Origin: Bacteroidales bacterium
Lineage (GTDB): Bacteria > Bacteroidota > Bacteroidia > Bacteroidales > VadinHA17
Length of the DNA stretch: 12,035 bases
Assembly (NCBI GenBank): GCA_020353115.1
Contig: CP070687.1
Location: 1,468,652 to 1,480,686, forward strand
Direction: 5' to 3'
Below are positions 1 through 6,817 of the stretch, one piece after another. Within the stretch, counting starts at the first letter, position 1, and each line of letters starts with the position of its first letter. The notes beneath the pieces are model-generated. The model was not told the DNA's origin, made no database searches, and saw nothing but the letters and a program-made list of their open reading frames with translations. A program made the translations under genes and the position numbers.

Positions 1-271
1 CCTTTGCGAAGTAATGGATAGCAGGCTGGGCAATGAACCAGGGACATCGGTTCGGTTGATCCGTTTCGTTAAAGACCGGGCTGGCCATGATTTAAGGTAT
101 GCCATTGATCCGGAAAAGATTCAAAAGGAGTTTGGATGGCAACCGACTGTCAACTTCAAAGAGGGCCTTACGAAGACCGTAGACTGGTACCTTGATAACC
201 AGGATTGGTTAAATCATGTGATCAGCGGAGATTATGAAAAATATTACGAGGAACAGTACATGAAGCGATAA
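1..271 (+). CDS. rfbB: dTDP-glucose 4,6-dehydratase, C-terminal part (gene cut by window start)
   Basis: The enzyme converts dTDP-glucose to dTDP-4-keto-6-deoxyglucose, the second step of dTDP-L-rhamnose and related deoxysugar synthesis for LPS or capsule. It is a cytosolic NAD-dependent extended SDR protein. Only the last 89 or so codons are present, read in frame from base 2 to the TAA at 269-271. What is visible is the diagnostic C-terminal block: a VKDRAGHDLRYAID stretch (family consensus VxDRPGHDxRYAID), then KIQKEFGWQP, then GLTKTVDWYLDNQDW. The ATG at base 14 is internal; the frame is open to the window edge, so the true start lies upstream. The gene ends 15 bp before the convergent DUF4270 gene. 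Another NDP-sugar dehydratase of the same SDR group is possible, but the RYAID and TVDWYL motifs favour RfbB strongly. Confidence 0.9.
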   Translation, partial: LCEVMDSRLGNEPGTSVRLIRFVKDRAGHDLRYAIDPEKIQKEFGWQPTVNFKEGLTKTVDWYLDNQDWLNHVISGDYEKYYEEQYMKR

Positions 272-286
272 TTCCCTGTCCTGAAT

Positions 287-1594
287 TTATAGTTTCGTAT
301 AAACAAAACGAAATCCGATATTGTTCGGTGAAGTATTGTTGAATAATGCAACGCGTTCAGGGGAATCTATCGGGTTTCTCATGAAAAGATAAATGGAAGT
401 ATCTCCCGTTTCGTCATTCAACAAAGTTTTTAAATGAGCGGTTATATTGAAGGTATAGGTGCCTGATTCCTCATCCAGTCTCCCTCCGAAATAATCCTCT
501 CCCAATGCCTCGTCAAAAAGAGGGGTAAATTTTCCTTCTTCATTTTTCCTCAGCAACCGGAGTTCTTCCGGTCTGGTAAAAAGGGTGTTGTCATAATATT
601 CCCAGAGCTTAAATTTTATTTCAGCTTTATTTACAACCATGGGCCCAAGATTCCGTAGTTCCTCCAGGAAAGGAAAATCTATCTTTGCATATGTCCCGCC
701 CAGTCCCTGTATATAAATCAGGGTATCCTCTACCAATGTATCATTCAAATGGGCTATCGAACCGGTAGAGTAATCATGAAAAAACAGATTGGCCCTGGCA
801 CTGAAGATATTAATATTGAACGTATATTCTTCAGGTATTGTGTCGTTATTAATATCATGATAGTAAAGGGTTAATTTTGAACTGGGAGATAGTACGTCGA
901 GCAAAAAGATAGCACCCTCCCCTGCAACAATAGAATCGAATGCAAAATAAATTCCCTTAAAAAATCCCCTGAGCTCCGCATTTGTCTCGATTGTATCGAT
1001 TTCTGAAAGCGGAGTTCCGAAAAAGGATGTATCCAGTTTCAATTGTAAAAGCGTGTCATTGACCGCAATTCTGAATGTTTGTTCCGAATTCAATTCATAT
1101 TCCGGTTTATGATTGGAATAATAGATCGAATCTCTCAGAATATCTTCGTCCAGACGGTAGACCTTCACGATCATTTCTGTATTCACATCTCCATAAAATC
1201 CCTCTGGTAAGACAGTCAGAATCAGGGAATCGGTAACTGTCCCTTCCCCGGGGATAAATGGTGTCGGATTGTTATCTGTTCCGGAAAGTCTGATGCGGGT
1301 TAAAAAAGAGGCTGTACTTGAACCAAAGACAATATCCTGAATTGTACCAACCAGTGCGGTTTCGAAACCGCTGCTTATAATAGAATCCTGAGTAAGACTA
1401 AACGCATCAAGAGATAATGTATCTATATAGATTACATCCAGTTTTTCACTTGGTGGCTGAAGTTCCTCACCAATAATGCTTGCCTCATCATCACAGGAGA
1501 TGAGAGTGAGAAAAGAGAGTAGGCTGAGCATGAAAAGTACAGAAAATCTGGTTATCCCGGTATCGCGGTTCGGAAAGGTATTATTTCGAATCAT
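287..1594 (-). CDS. DUF4270 family lipoprotein
   Basis: A 435-residue secreted lipoprotein of unknown function, which I recognise as the Bacteroidota-restricted DUF4270 family. Seen directly: a basic n-region (R3, R10, R16), a hydrophobic stretch at about 17-31, and a lipobox LISC with the lipidated cysteine at residue 34. The cysteine is followed by Asp-Asp-Glu. Acidic residues right after the lipidated cysteine resemble the surface lipoprotein export signal known in this phylum, so exposure on the outer face of the outer membrane is an inference. The rest is beta-rich with short repeated-looking segments and no catalytic motif that I can identify. The start at 1594 is supported by a good GAGGAG-like ribosome site 4-5 nt upstream, and the signal peptide fits. 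The start lies inside the 3' end of the GT5-like gene (14-bp overlap), so the two are probably co-transcribed and translationally coupled. Confidence 0.85.
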   Translation of the reverse strand: MIRNNTFPNRDTGITRFSVLFMLSLLSFLTLISCDDEASIIGEELQPPSEKLDVIYIDTLSLDAFSLTQDSIISSGFETALVGTIQDIVFGSSTASFLTRIRLSGTDNNPTPFIPGEGTVTDSLILTVLPEGFYGDVNTEMIVKVYRLDEDILRDSIYYSNHKPEYELNSEQTFRIAVNDTLLQLKLDTSFFGTPLSEIDTIETNAELRGFFKGIYFAFDSIVAGEGAIFLLDVLSPSSKLTLYYHDINNDTIPEEYTFNINIFSARANLFFHDYSTGSIAHLNDTLVEDTLIYIQGLGGTYAKIDFPFLEELRNLGPMVVNKAEIKFKLWEYYDNTLFTRPEELRLLRKNEEGKFTPLFDEALGEDYFGGRLDEESGTYTFNITAHLKTLLNDETGDTSIYLFMRNPIDSPERVALFNNTSPNNIGFRFVYTKL

Positions 1595-2408
1595 GAATCT
1601 CCTCGCTTAAAATGGTATCGTAGAATCTTGAATAAGCGTCCATGTAATTCTCTTCACTCTGATAATCGAGAACCGGTTTATCCAGTGATTTAACATACTG
1701 TTTCAGTTCAGGTCTGATGGTTTGGCTGCCAAAAATGATGGCATCTGACATTTTCATGGCCAGCTTGCTGAGGTTTATAAATGTCGGTTGCTTTACCATA
1801 TCGATATCTTCATCAGAGACTCCTTCAATCCACAATTTCTTCCTGAACGATGTTTTAAACGGTTTCTTGAACTCCTTATTATATATCGAATAGATAACTT
1901 TCGAATTGGAGAACAGCGGATCTTCCTTATATGTCCTCTTCAGATACAACGGAACAAGTCCGGTTATCCAACCATGGCAATGGACAATATCGGGTGCCCA
2001 TCGAAGTTTCTTGACTGTTTCAAGGACTCCTCTTGCAAAGAATATCAATCGTTCATCATTATCCGGAAACTCTTCACCATTCTCATCGCTCAGGACAAAT
2101 TTCCGGTGGAAGTAATCCTCGTTATCGATGAAATAAACCTGCATTCTTGCAGATTGAATCGATGCCACTTTAATTATCAGCGGATGATCTGCGTCATCTA
2201 TTATTAAATTCATTCCGGACAAACGTATTACTTCATGCAACTGGTTTCTTCTTTCGTTAATACATCCGTATTTTGGCATGAATGTCCGAATTTCCTTTCC
2301 CCTTTCCTGAATCCCCTGAGGCAAATATCTTCCGATAACAGACATCTCAGACTCATCCAGGTAGGGTGTGATTTCCTGTGAAACAAATAAGACTTTTATG
2401 TTTTTCAT
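1581..2408 (-). CDS. GT5-only glycogen/starch synthase homologue, probably not a canonical enzyme
   Basis: A 275-residue protein matching only the N-terminal GT5 catalytic-domain half of bacterial glycogen synthase (GlgA, usually about 480 residues). It opens with KVLFVSQEITPY. Further on it carries DNDERLIFFARGVLETV (117-133) and WAPDIVHCHGW (137-147), which correspond to GlgA's region before its active site. The C-terminal Rossmann half is absent, including the Glu-containing donor site. The KTGGL donor-binding motif expected near residues 15-25 is replaced (LDESEMSVIG), the HDWH motif reads HGWI, and the TVHN motif reads SIYN at about 173-177. From memory, short proteins like this are widespread in Bacteroidota and are auto-named 'glycogen/starch synthase', so this is a lineage feature and not a recent truncation. 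A strong GGGGAAGGA ribosome site precedes the ATG. Its function is unknown; a binding or regulatory role is possible. Confidence 0.83.
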   Translation of the reverse strand: MKNIKVLFVSQEITPYLDESEMSVIGRYLPQGIQERGKEIRTFMPKYGCINERRNQLHEVIRLSGMNLIIDDADHPLIIKVASIQSARMQVYFIDNEDYFHRKFVLSDENGEEFPDNDERLIFFARGVLETVKKLRWAPDIVHCHGWITGLVPLYLKRTYKEDPLFSNSKVIYSIYNKEFKKPFKTSFRKKLWIEGVSDEDIDMVKQPTFINLSKLAMKMSDAIIFGSQTIRPELKQYVKSLDKPVLDYQSEENYMDAYSRFYDTILSEEIHDSK

Positions 2409-2440
2409 TAATCCTTCCCCTCTGTTTCTAAAATAATGTG

Positions 2441-2473
2441 CAAAATTAGTAAAAATTATTGATATTTTTCAAT
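2441..2473 (-). promoter_or_regulatory. Putative Bacteroidota-type promoter for the GT5-like/DUF4270 pair
   Basis: Read on the minus strand, TAATTTTG (2448-2441) matches the phylum -7 consensus TAnnTTTG perfectly. ATTG (2473-2470), 21 nt upstream, matches the -33 TTTG element at three of four bases. The expected transcript start is near 2435, giving a leader of about 27 nt that contains a strong GGGGAAGGA ribosome site. Assigned from sequence pattern only. Confidence 0.5.
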
Positions 2474-2532
2474 TTATCAACTGTTTATGGTACTTCAGAA
2501 TATTATCCCCTGCGATCCAATATGCAAGATTA

Positions 2533-2565
2533 TTTGTTCAAATTATCGCATTAATACTATCTTTA
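2533..2565 (+). promoter_or_regulatory. Putative promoter for panC and the downstream gene run
   Basis: TTTG at 2533-2536, then 21 nt, then TATCTTTA at 2558-2565, which matches TAnnTTTG except for the last base. It lies in the 172-bp divergent gap shared with the GT5-like gene. Transcription would start close to 2572, leaving only about 9 nt before the panC ATG. That is a short leader with no Shine-Dalgarno sequence. Confidence 0.4.
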
Positions 2566-2580
2566 TATCTTTCGAACAAA

Positions 2581-3435
2581 ATGGAACCAGTTAGCAGGAT
2601 TCAGGAGTGTATCAATCTGATTTATGGTCATAAAAAGAACAGGAAATCGATTGGATTGGTTCCAACTATGGGTGCCCTTCATCAGGGGCATCTTTCACTG
2701 ATTGAAAGATCCATCCTGGAAACAGATATAACCGTTGTAAGCATATTTGTCAATCCGACCCAATTCAACGATCAGAAGGATCTATTGAATTATCCCCGAA
2801 ATCCAGATGGTGATCTGGCCACTCTCAGCATGAAATTGAGACAACAGGATATTGTATTCACCCCTGATGAAAAGGAGATCTATCCGGAGAAGGATACACG
2901 GATTTTCGATTTCGGACATCTTGATAAAACAATGGAAGGGAAATATAGAAAAGGACATTTTAACGGAGTTGCACAGATTGTCAGTAAACTTCTCGAACTA
3001 ATAACTCCTGATAAAGCATATTTCGGTGAAAAGGATTTTCAGCAGCTTATCATAATTAAGCATCTTGTTAAAATTCTCCACTACCCGGTCGAAATAGTAC
3101 CCTGTCCCATTATAAGGGAAGAGGATGGTCTGGCATTAAGTTCAAGGAATCAATTATTATCCCCCATGGAAAGGAAAGAATCGGCTTTGATCTCCAAAAC
3201 CCTTTTCACTTCAGTCCTCCGGTCAAGGGAGAGGGATGTGGAGGCGGTCAGATCCTGGGTAATTGAAACCCTCAATTCCAGCAGCATGCTTCAGGTTGAG
3301 TACTTTGATATTGTAAATTCAACCGATCTGAAACCCGTAAAAAACTGGAATGAAAAAGGAGAAAAAATCGGTTGTATAGCAGTCAAAGCCGGTAAAATTC
3401 GTTTAATAGATAACGTTAAGTTCCCCGATTTTTAA
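2581..3435 (+). CDS. panC: Pantothenate synthetase (pantoate--beta-alanine ligase)
   Basis: The enzyme condenses D-pantoate with beta-alanine using ATP, via a pantoyl-adenylate intermediate, to make pantothenate for coenzyme A. It is cytosolic and belongs to the HIGH-motif nucleotidyltransferase superfamily. At 284 residues it has the normal family length. Motifs seen in order: VPTMGALHQGHLSL (27-40, with H34 and H37 of the ATP site), FVNPTQF (56-62) and the following NYPRN, EGKYRKGHFNGVAQIV (119-134), YFGEKDFQQ (147-155), and REEDGLALSSRN (179-190) with the KMSKS-like SSRN. The ATG at 2581 places the PTMGALH motif at the usual distance from the N-terminus. It is first in a plus-strand run and is followed after 81 bp by panD, whose product supplies its beta-alanine substrate. 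Confidence 0.97.
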   Translation: MEPVSRIQECINLIYGHKKNRKSIGLVPTMGALHQGHLSLIERSILETDITVVSIFVNPTQFNDQKDLLNYPRNPDGDLATLSMKLRQQDIVFTPDEKEIYPEKDTRIFDFGHLDKTMEGKYRKGHFNGVAQIVSKLLELITPDKAYFGEKDFQQLIIIKHLVKILHYPVEIVPCPIIREEDGLALSSRNQLLSPMERKESALISKTLFTSVLRSRERDVEAVRSWVIETLNSSSMLQVEYFDIVNSTDLKPVKNWNEKGEKIGCIAVKAGKIRLIDNVKFPDF

Positions 3436-3478
3436 AAAACCATTACCTTTATCCTGCTTATCATCATTAACCATCTTA

Positions 3479-3509
3479 TTTTACTTGACTATTTCTTTGT
3501 TTAAATTTG
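3479..3509 (+). promoter_or_regulatory. Putative internal promoter directly upstream of panD
   Basis: TAAATTTG at 3502-3509 is a perfect match to the Bacteroidota -7 element TAnnTTTG. TTTT at 3479-3482, 19 nt upstream, is a three-of-four match to the -33 TTTG. Transcription would begin only a few bases before the panD ATG at 3517, so a transcript from here would be nearly leaderless. The panC-panD gap of 81 bp leaves room for such an internal start. Confidence 0.4.
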
Positions 3510-3516
3510 CGCATAT

Positions 3517-3870
3517 ATGTTTATTGAGGTAGTAAAATCAAAGATCCATAAGGTAACCGTAACCGAAGCAAACCTCCAATATGTTGGAAGCATTACCATT
3601 GATGAAGATTTAATGGATGCAGCGAACATTATTGAAAATGAAAAGGTGCAGGTAGTTAACATCAACAATGGCGAACGATTGGAGACTTATGTTATTAGAG
3701 GTAAAAGGGGTTCCGGCAATGTATCCCTGAACGGACCCGCGGCGAGAAAAGGAGCTGTTGGTGATGTTATCATCATCATATCCTATGCTTTATTGGATGC
3801 AAAAGAGGCAAAATCATTCCAGCCCCATCTGATCTTCCCCGATACTGCCACTAATAAACTCATAACCTGA
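3517..3870 (+). CDS. panD: Aspartate 1-decarboxylase proenzyme
   Basis: This pyruvoyl enzyme decarboxylates L-aspartate to beta-alanine, the second substrate of PanC. At 117 residues it has the family's usual size. The self-cleavage site is present as Gly24-Ser25 within QYVGSIT, exactly at the classical position, so Ser25 should become the pyruvoyl group. Lys9 (KSKIHK), Arg54 and Tyr58 (NGERLETYVI) match the known active-site positions, and LNGPAARKGAVGD forms the conserved loop. The ATG at 3517 gives the normal N-terminus (MFIEVVKSKIHK, family usually MxxxMLKSKIHR). The stop at 3868-3870 is 4 bp before the TTG start of the next gene, implying translational coupling. Confidence 0.97.
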   Translation: MFIEVVKSKIHKVTVTEANLQYVGSITIDEDLMDAANIIENEKVQVVNINNGERLETYVIRGKRGSGNVSLNGPAARKGAVGDVIIIISYALLDAKEAKSFQPHLIFPDTATNKLIT

Positions 3871-3874
3871 TTCC

Positions 3875-4888
3875 TTGAAAAACAAAATCCTGAAAATTGC
3901 TAATTTTCTGATATTCCTATCCATCGGAATAGCTTTACTGTACCTTGCATTCCGCGGTATCGATTTTCAGGTTCTCCTGACCGAGTTCAAAACGGCCAAC
4001 TATTTCTGGGTCCTGTTATCTCTTGTTATTTCCATTTTAGGTTTCATAGTCCGGGCACTTCGCTGGCGTTTACTCATCGAACCCCTTGGATATTATCCAA
4101 GACGCAGAAACACGTTTTATGCCGTTATGATCGGATATCTGGCAAATTTTGTTTTCCCGAGAATCGGAGAAATTACCAAATGCGGATCGCTGAACAAATC
4201 GGATAAAATACCACTCGATTCCCTGATCGGAACAGTGATTGTCGAACGTTCAATTGATGTAATCACTATGATAATATTGGTATTTGTTGTTTTTTTCGCA
4301 AAAATCAATTTTTTTGGGAACTTTCTTAAAACCCAAATTTTCAATCCTGTACTTAAAGAATTCTCAGGATATCTCCGGTTTACTCCGGTAACCTGGATAA
4401 TAATTAGTGTAATTATTCTTGGGATTGCAGCTTTTTTCCTGTTTTTCAGAAAAAAATTAGCCGGGCTTCCCTTATATTTGAAGATTAGAAAAATAATTGC
4501 CGGTGTAGGCAGCGGCCTCAAGACCGGATTTACGATGAAGCGGAGCGGACTGTTTATCCTTTTTACCATTATTCTCTGGTCATTATATTTTCTAATGACC
4601 TGGGTGGTTTTTTATTCACTCTCTTCCACTTCCCATCTCAAGGCAATTGACGCATTGTTTATTCTTGTCATTGGAAGTATCGGAATTACTGTTCCTGTCC
4701 AGGGAGGAATCGGAGCATTCCACTGGATTGTCTCTCTGGGATTAACCCTTTACCATATCCCAAAAGAGGATGGCCTGGCTTTTGCAACCCTCTCCCATGA
4801 ATCACAAATGGTATTGATCCTGATCCTGGGTAGTCTATCAATGATCATGCTCGCCTTAAACAAGAAAAAAAGCAGAAACAATGAATGA
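3875..4888 (+). CDS. Flippase-like integral membrane protein (LPG_synthase_TM / UPF0104 family)
   Basis: A 337-residue polytopic inner-membrane protein resembling the transmembrane (flippase) half of MprF, the lysyl-phosphatidylglycerol synthase. It has about eight hydrophobic segments, roughly at 8-26, 43-60, 81-97, 120-141, 172-191, 225-249, 258-275 and 311-328. Family signatures are RALRWRLLI (60-68), NFVFPRIGEITKCG (91-104), VERSID (123-128) and VPVQGGIGAFHW (273-284). The soluble aminoacyltransferase domain of MprF is absent, so lysyl-PG synthesis is not expected; transport of a lipid or glycolipid is the family-level inference and the substrate is unknown. The start is a TTG at 3875: an in-frame TAA at 3863-3865 rules out an upstream start, and the hydrophobic N-terminus follows at once. 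Its end overlaps the rfaE2-type gene by 8 bp. Confidence 0.87.
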   Translation: MKNKILKIANFLIFLSIGIALLYLAFRGIDFQVLLTEFKTANYFWVLLSLVISILGFIVRALRWRLLIEPLGYYPRRRNTFYAVMIGYLANFVFPRIGEITKCGSLNKSDKIPLDSLIGTVIVERSIDVITMIILVFVVFFAKINFFGNFLKTQIFNPVLKEFSGYLRFTPVTWIIISVIILGIAAFFLFFRKKLAGLPLYLKIRKIIAGVGSGLKTGFTMKRSGLFILFTIILWSLYFLMTWVVFYSLSSTSHLKAIDALFILVIGSIGITVPVQGGIGAFHWIVSLGLTLYHIPKEDGLAFATLSHESQMVLILILGSLSMIMLALNKKKSRNNE

Positions 4889-5375
4889 TATGGAATACAT
4901 TCAATCCAAGGTAACAAATGAAGAAAAATTGAAGTATACCCTTTCCTATTACAGGTTCAAAGGGCAGAAAATTGTCTTTACCAACGGATGTTTTGATCTT
5001 CTTCACCGCGGACATGTTGAATATTTACTGAAAGCATCCGGGCTTGGTGATGTCCTGATTATCGGGCTGAACAGCGATAATTCCGTACAAAAACTGAAAG
5101 GTCCCGGAAGACCTTTGCAAGACGAATATACCAGAGCCCTGATTCTTGCTTCTTTTTCATTTGTAGACCATGTCATCCTTTTTGATGAAGATACACCTTT
5201 ACATCTTATAGAATTTCTTCAACCTGATGTCCTTGTAAAAGGTGGCGATTACATGCCGGAGGAAATTGTCGGCAGTAATGTTGTGACAGCAATTGGCGGA
5301 ACGGTGCAAATCATCGACTATATCCCGGATTTCTCAACCACAAAACTGATCGATAAACTGAAATCGGCCGAATGA
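4881..5375 (+). CDS. rfaE2: D-glycero-beta-D-manno-heptose 1-phosphate adenylyltransferase (stand-alone HldE C-domain type)
   Basis: Transfers a nucleotide to heptose 1-phosphate to form ADP-heptose for the LPS inner core. In enterobacteria this domain is the C-terminal half of HldE; here it is a separate 164-residue protein. Motifs: TNGCFDLLHRGH (34-45) with the HxGH nucleotidyltransferase signature, GLNSD (62-66), KGPGRP (73-78), DEYTRA (81-86), VKGGDY (119-124) and STTKLIDKL (152-160). The assigned ATG at 4881 overlaps the preceding gene by 8 bp. A second in-frame ATG at 4890 is possible and would leave 1 bp between the genes; both keep the whole domain. No heptokinase (HldE N-domain), epimerase or isomerase gene is in the window, so the partners must lie elsewhere. 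Related cytidylyltransferases share the fold, but the KGPGRP and GGDY context favours RfaE2. Confidence 0.9.
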   Translation: MNDMEYIQSKVTNEEKLKYTLSYYRFKGQKIVFTNGCFDLLHRGHVEYLLKASGLGDVLIIGLNSDNSVQKLKGPGRPLQDEYTRALILASFSFVDHVILFDEDTPLHLIEFLQPDVLVKGGDYMPEEIVGSNVVTAIGGTVQIIDYIPDFSTTKLIDKLKSAE

Positions 5376-5449
5376 TATTATTTCTGTTCCTCATAAGATC
5401 AATATCTTCAGATCGGCTTCAGGGTTCAAGGTTAAATAGTTAATTTTCA

Positions 5450-6817
5450 TTGGCAAAAAGCAAAACCATATTTATCTGCCAGAACTGCGGTGTTGAATCT
5501 GCAAAATGGATTGGAAAATGTCCCTCATGCAATCAGTGGAATACGTATGTGGAGGAAATTGTAAGAAGGAGGGATCTCAAAACTTCACCGGTGTACAAAA
5601 TCCGTACTGAAACTTCCCCGGTAAATCTTATTGATGTTTCTGTATCCCGGGAGAAGCGGATCGATCTGAAGAATAATGAACTTAACCGGATCCTGGGAGG
5701 AGGACTAGTTGCCGGGTCTCTTCTCCTGATCGGAGGTGAGCCTGGAATTGGGAAATCCACCCTTGTATTGCAGGTAGTCCTTGGACAGGATCAGTTGAAG
5801 ACGTTATATATATCCGGTGAAGAGAGTAATCATCAAATTAAATTACGTGCCGAAAGGATTGGTAAAGAATCGGACAGCTGTTATATCTTAAATGAAACTT
5901 CTCTGGAAGCTATTTTTACCCATATAACGAATCTTGATCCTGGTCTTATAGTTATAGACTCAATTCAGACAATTCATACCGACGCCATCGAATCATCTCC
6001 CGGCAGTGTTTCTCAAGTAAGAGAATGTTCAGTCCAGCTGTTAAGGTATGCAAAAGAATCGAATGTTCCGGTAATACTTATTGGTCACATTACAAAAGAG
6101 GGAAGTCTTGCAGGCCCGAAGGCATTGGAACATATAGTCGATACCGTTCTGCAGTTCGAAGGCGACCAGAATCACATGTACAGAATCCTCCGTGCCATAA
6201 AGAACCGTTTCGGGACAACGGCTGAACTCGCAATTTTCGAAATGTCCTCTTACGGTTTAAGAGAGGTAATTAACCCTTCCGAACTATTGATTTCACAGCA
6301 TGAAGAGAATCTCAGCGGGATAGCTATTTCAGCGACCATCGACGGGATTCGTCCCTTTCTCATTGAAACTCAGGCTTTGGTAAGTTCTGCCGTCTATGGA
6401 ACTCCACAAAGATCCTCAACCGGTTTTGATCTGCGAAGACTAAATATGTTGCTTGCAGTACTGGAAAAACGTGCCGGTTTCCGGCTGGGATCAAAAGATG
6501 TATTTTTGAACATAGCAGGCGGTATTAAAATCGCCGATCCGGCAATGGATCTTGGTATTGTCACCGCTATTTTATCTTCCAACCTGGATCTGCCGGTTGG
6601 AAAAGATAAATGTTTTGCAGCTGAAGTGGGACTTTCGGGAGAAATAAGACCGGTCAGCAGAATTGACCAGCGAATTTTAGAAGCAGAGAAAAGAGGGTTT
6701 TCCCAAATCTATATTTCCAAGTATAACCGGAAGGGACTTAACCGGTCAAAGATAAAAAATATAGACCTGGTTCTGGTCGACAAGGTTGAACAGGTTGTAC
6801 GGAAAGTTTTTTCCTGA
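5450..6817 (+). CDS. radA: DNA repair protein RadA (RadA/Sms branch-migration ATPase)
   Basis: A RecA-like ATPase that drives branch migration of recombination intermediates and helps recombinational repair; it is cytosolic and DNA-associated. At 455 residues it is of normal length. Domains seen: a C4 zinc finger with C10, C13, C24 and C27; Walker A GEPGIGKST (96-104); Walker B LIVID ending at D170; the RadA-specific KNRFG motif at 251-255; and a Lon-protease-like C-terminal domain (about 285-455) with NIAGGIKIADPAMDL. The start is TTG at 5450: an in-frame TAA at 5441-5443 blocks any earlier start, and MAKSKTIFICQNCG matches the conserved family N-terminus. It lies 74 bp after the rfaE2-type gene, so it may be the last gene of the panC run or have its own promoter. 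No clear terminator follows it. Confidence 0.97.
   Translation: MAKSKTIFICQNCGVESAKWIGKCPSCNQWNTYVEEIVRRRDLKTSPVYKIRTETSPVNLIDVSVSREKRIDLKNNELNRILGGGLVAGSLLLIGGEPGIGKSTLVLQVVLGQDQLKTLYISGEESNHQIKLRAERIGKESDSCYILNETSLEAIFTHITNLDPGLIVIDSIQTIHTDAIESSPGSVSQVRECSVQLLRYAKESNVPVILIGHITKEGSLAGPKALEHIVDTVLQFEGDQNHMYRILRAIKNRFGTTAELAIFEMSSYGLREVINPSELLISQHEENLSGIAISATIDGIRPFLIETQALVSSAVYGTPQRSSTGFDLRRLNMLLAVLEKRAGFRLGSKDVFLNIAGGIKIADPAMDLGIVTAILSSNLDLPVGKDKCFAAEVGLSGEIRPVSRIDQRILEAEKRGFSQIYISKYNRKGLNRSKIKNIDLVLVDKVEQVVRKVFS

Noticed and set aside
14..271. Complete small gene of 85 codons starting at the ATG at base 14
   Set aside because: The reading frame is open to the window start, and the protein is clearly the C-terminal part of a dTDP-glucose 4,6-dehydratase, so this ATG is internal.
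1788..2207. 139-residue plus-strand open frame across the GT5-like gene
   Set aside because: It is antisense to a clearly conserved coding region, has no recognisable domain, and its composition is what a shadow frame would give.
2458..2473. Inverted repeat ATTGA/TCAAT near the GT5-like promoter
   Set aside because: A 5-bp A/T-rich stem in an A/T-rich gap is expected by chance, and it overlaps the candidate -33 element without further support.
4117..4569. 150-residue minus-strand open frame inside the flippase-like gene
   Set aside because: It is the complement of a hydrophobic coding sequence with recognisable family motifs; the antisense product has no independent support.
3875..4888. Full lysyl-phosphatidylglycerol synthase (MprF)
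   Set aside because: Only the membrane half is present. The soluble aminoacyl-transfer domain is missing and the next gene encodes an unrelated nucleotidyltransferase.
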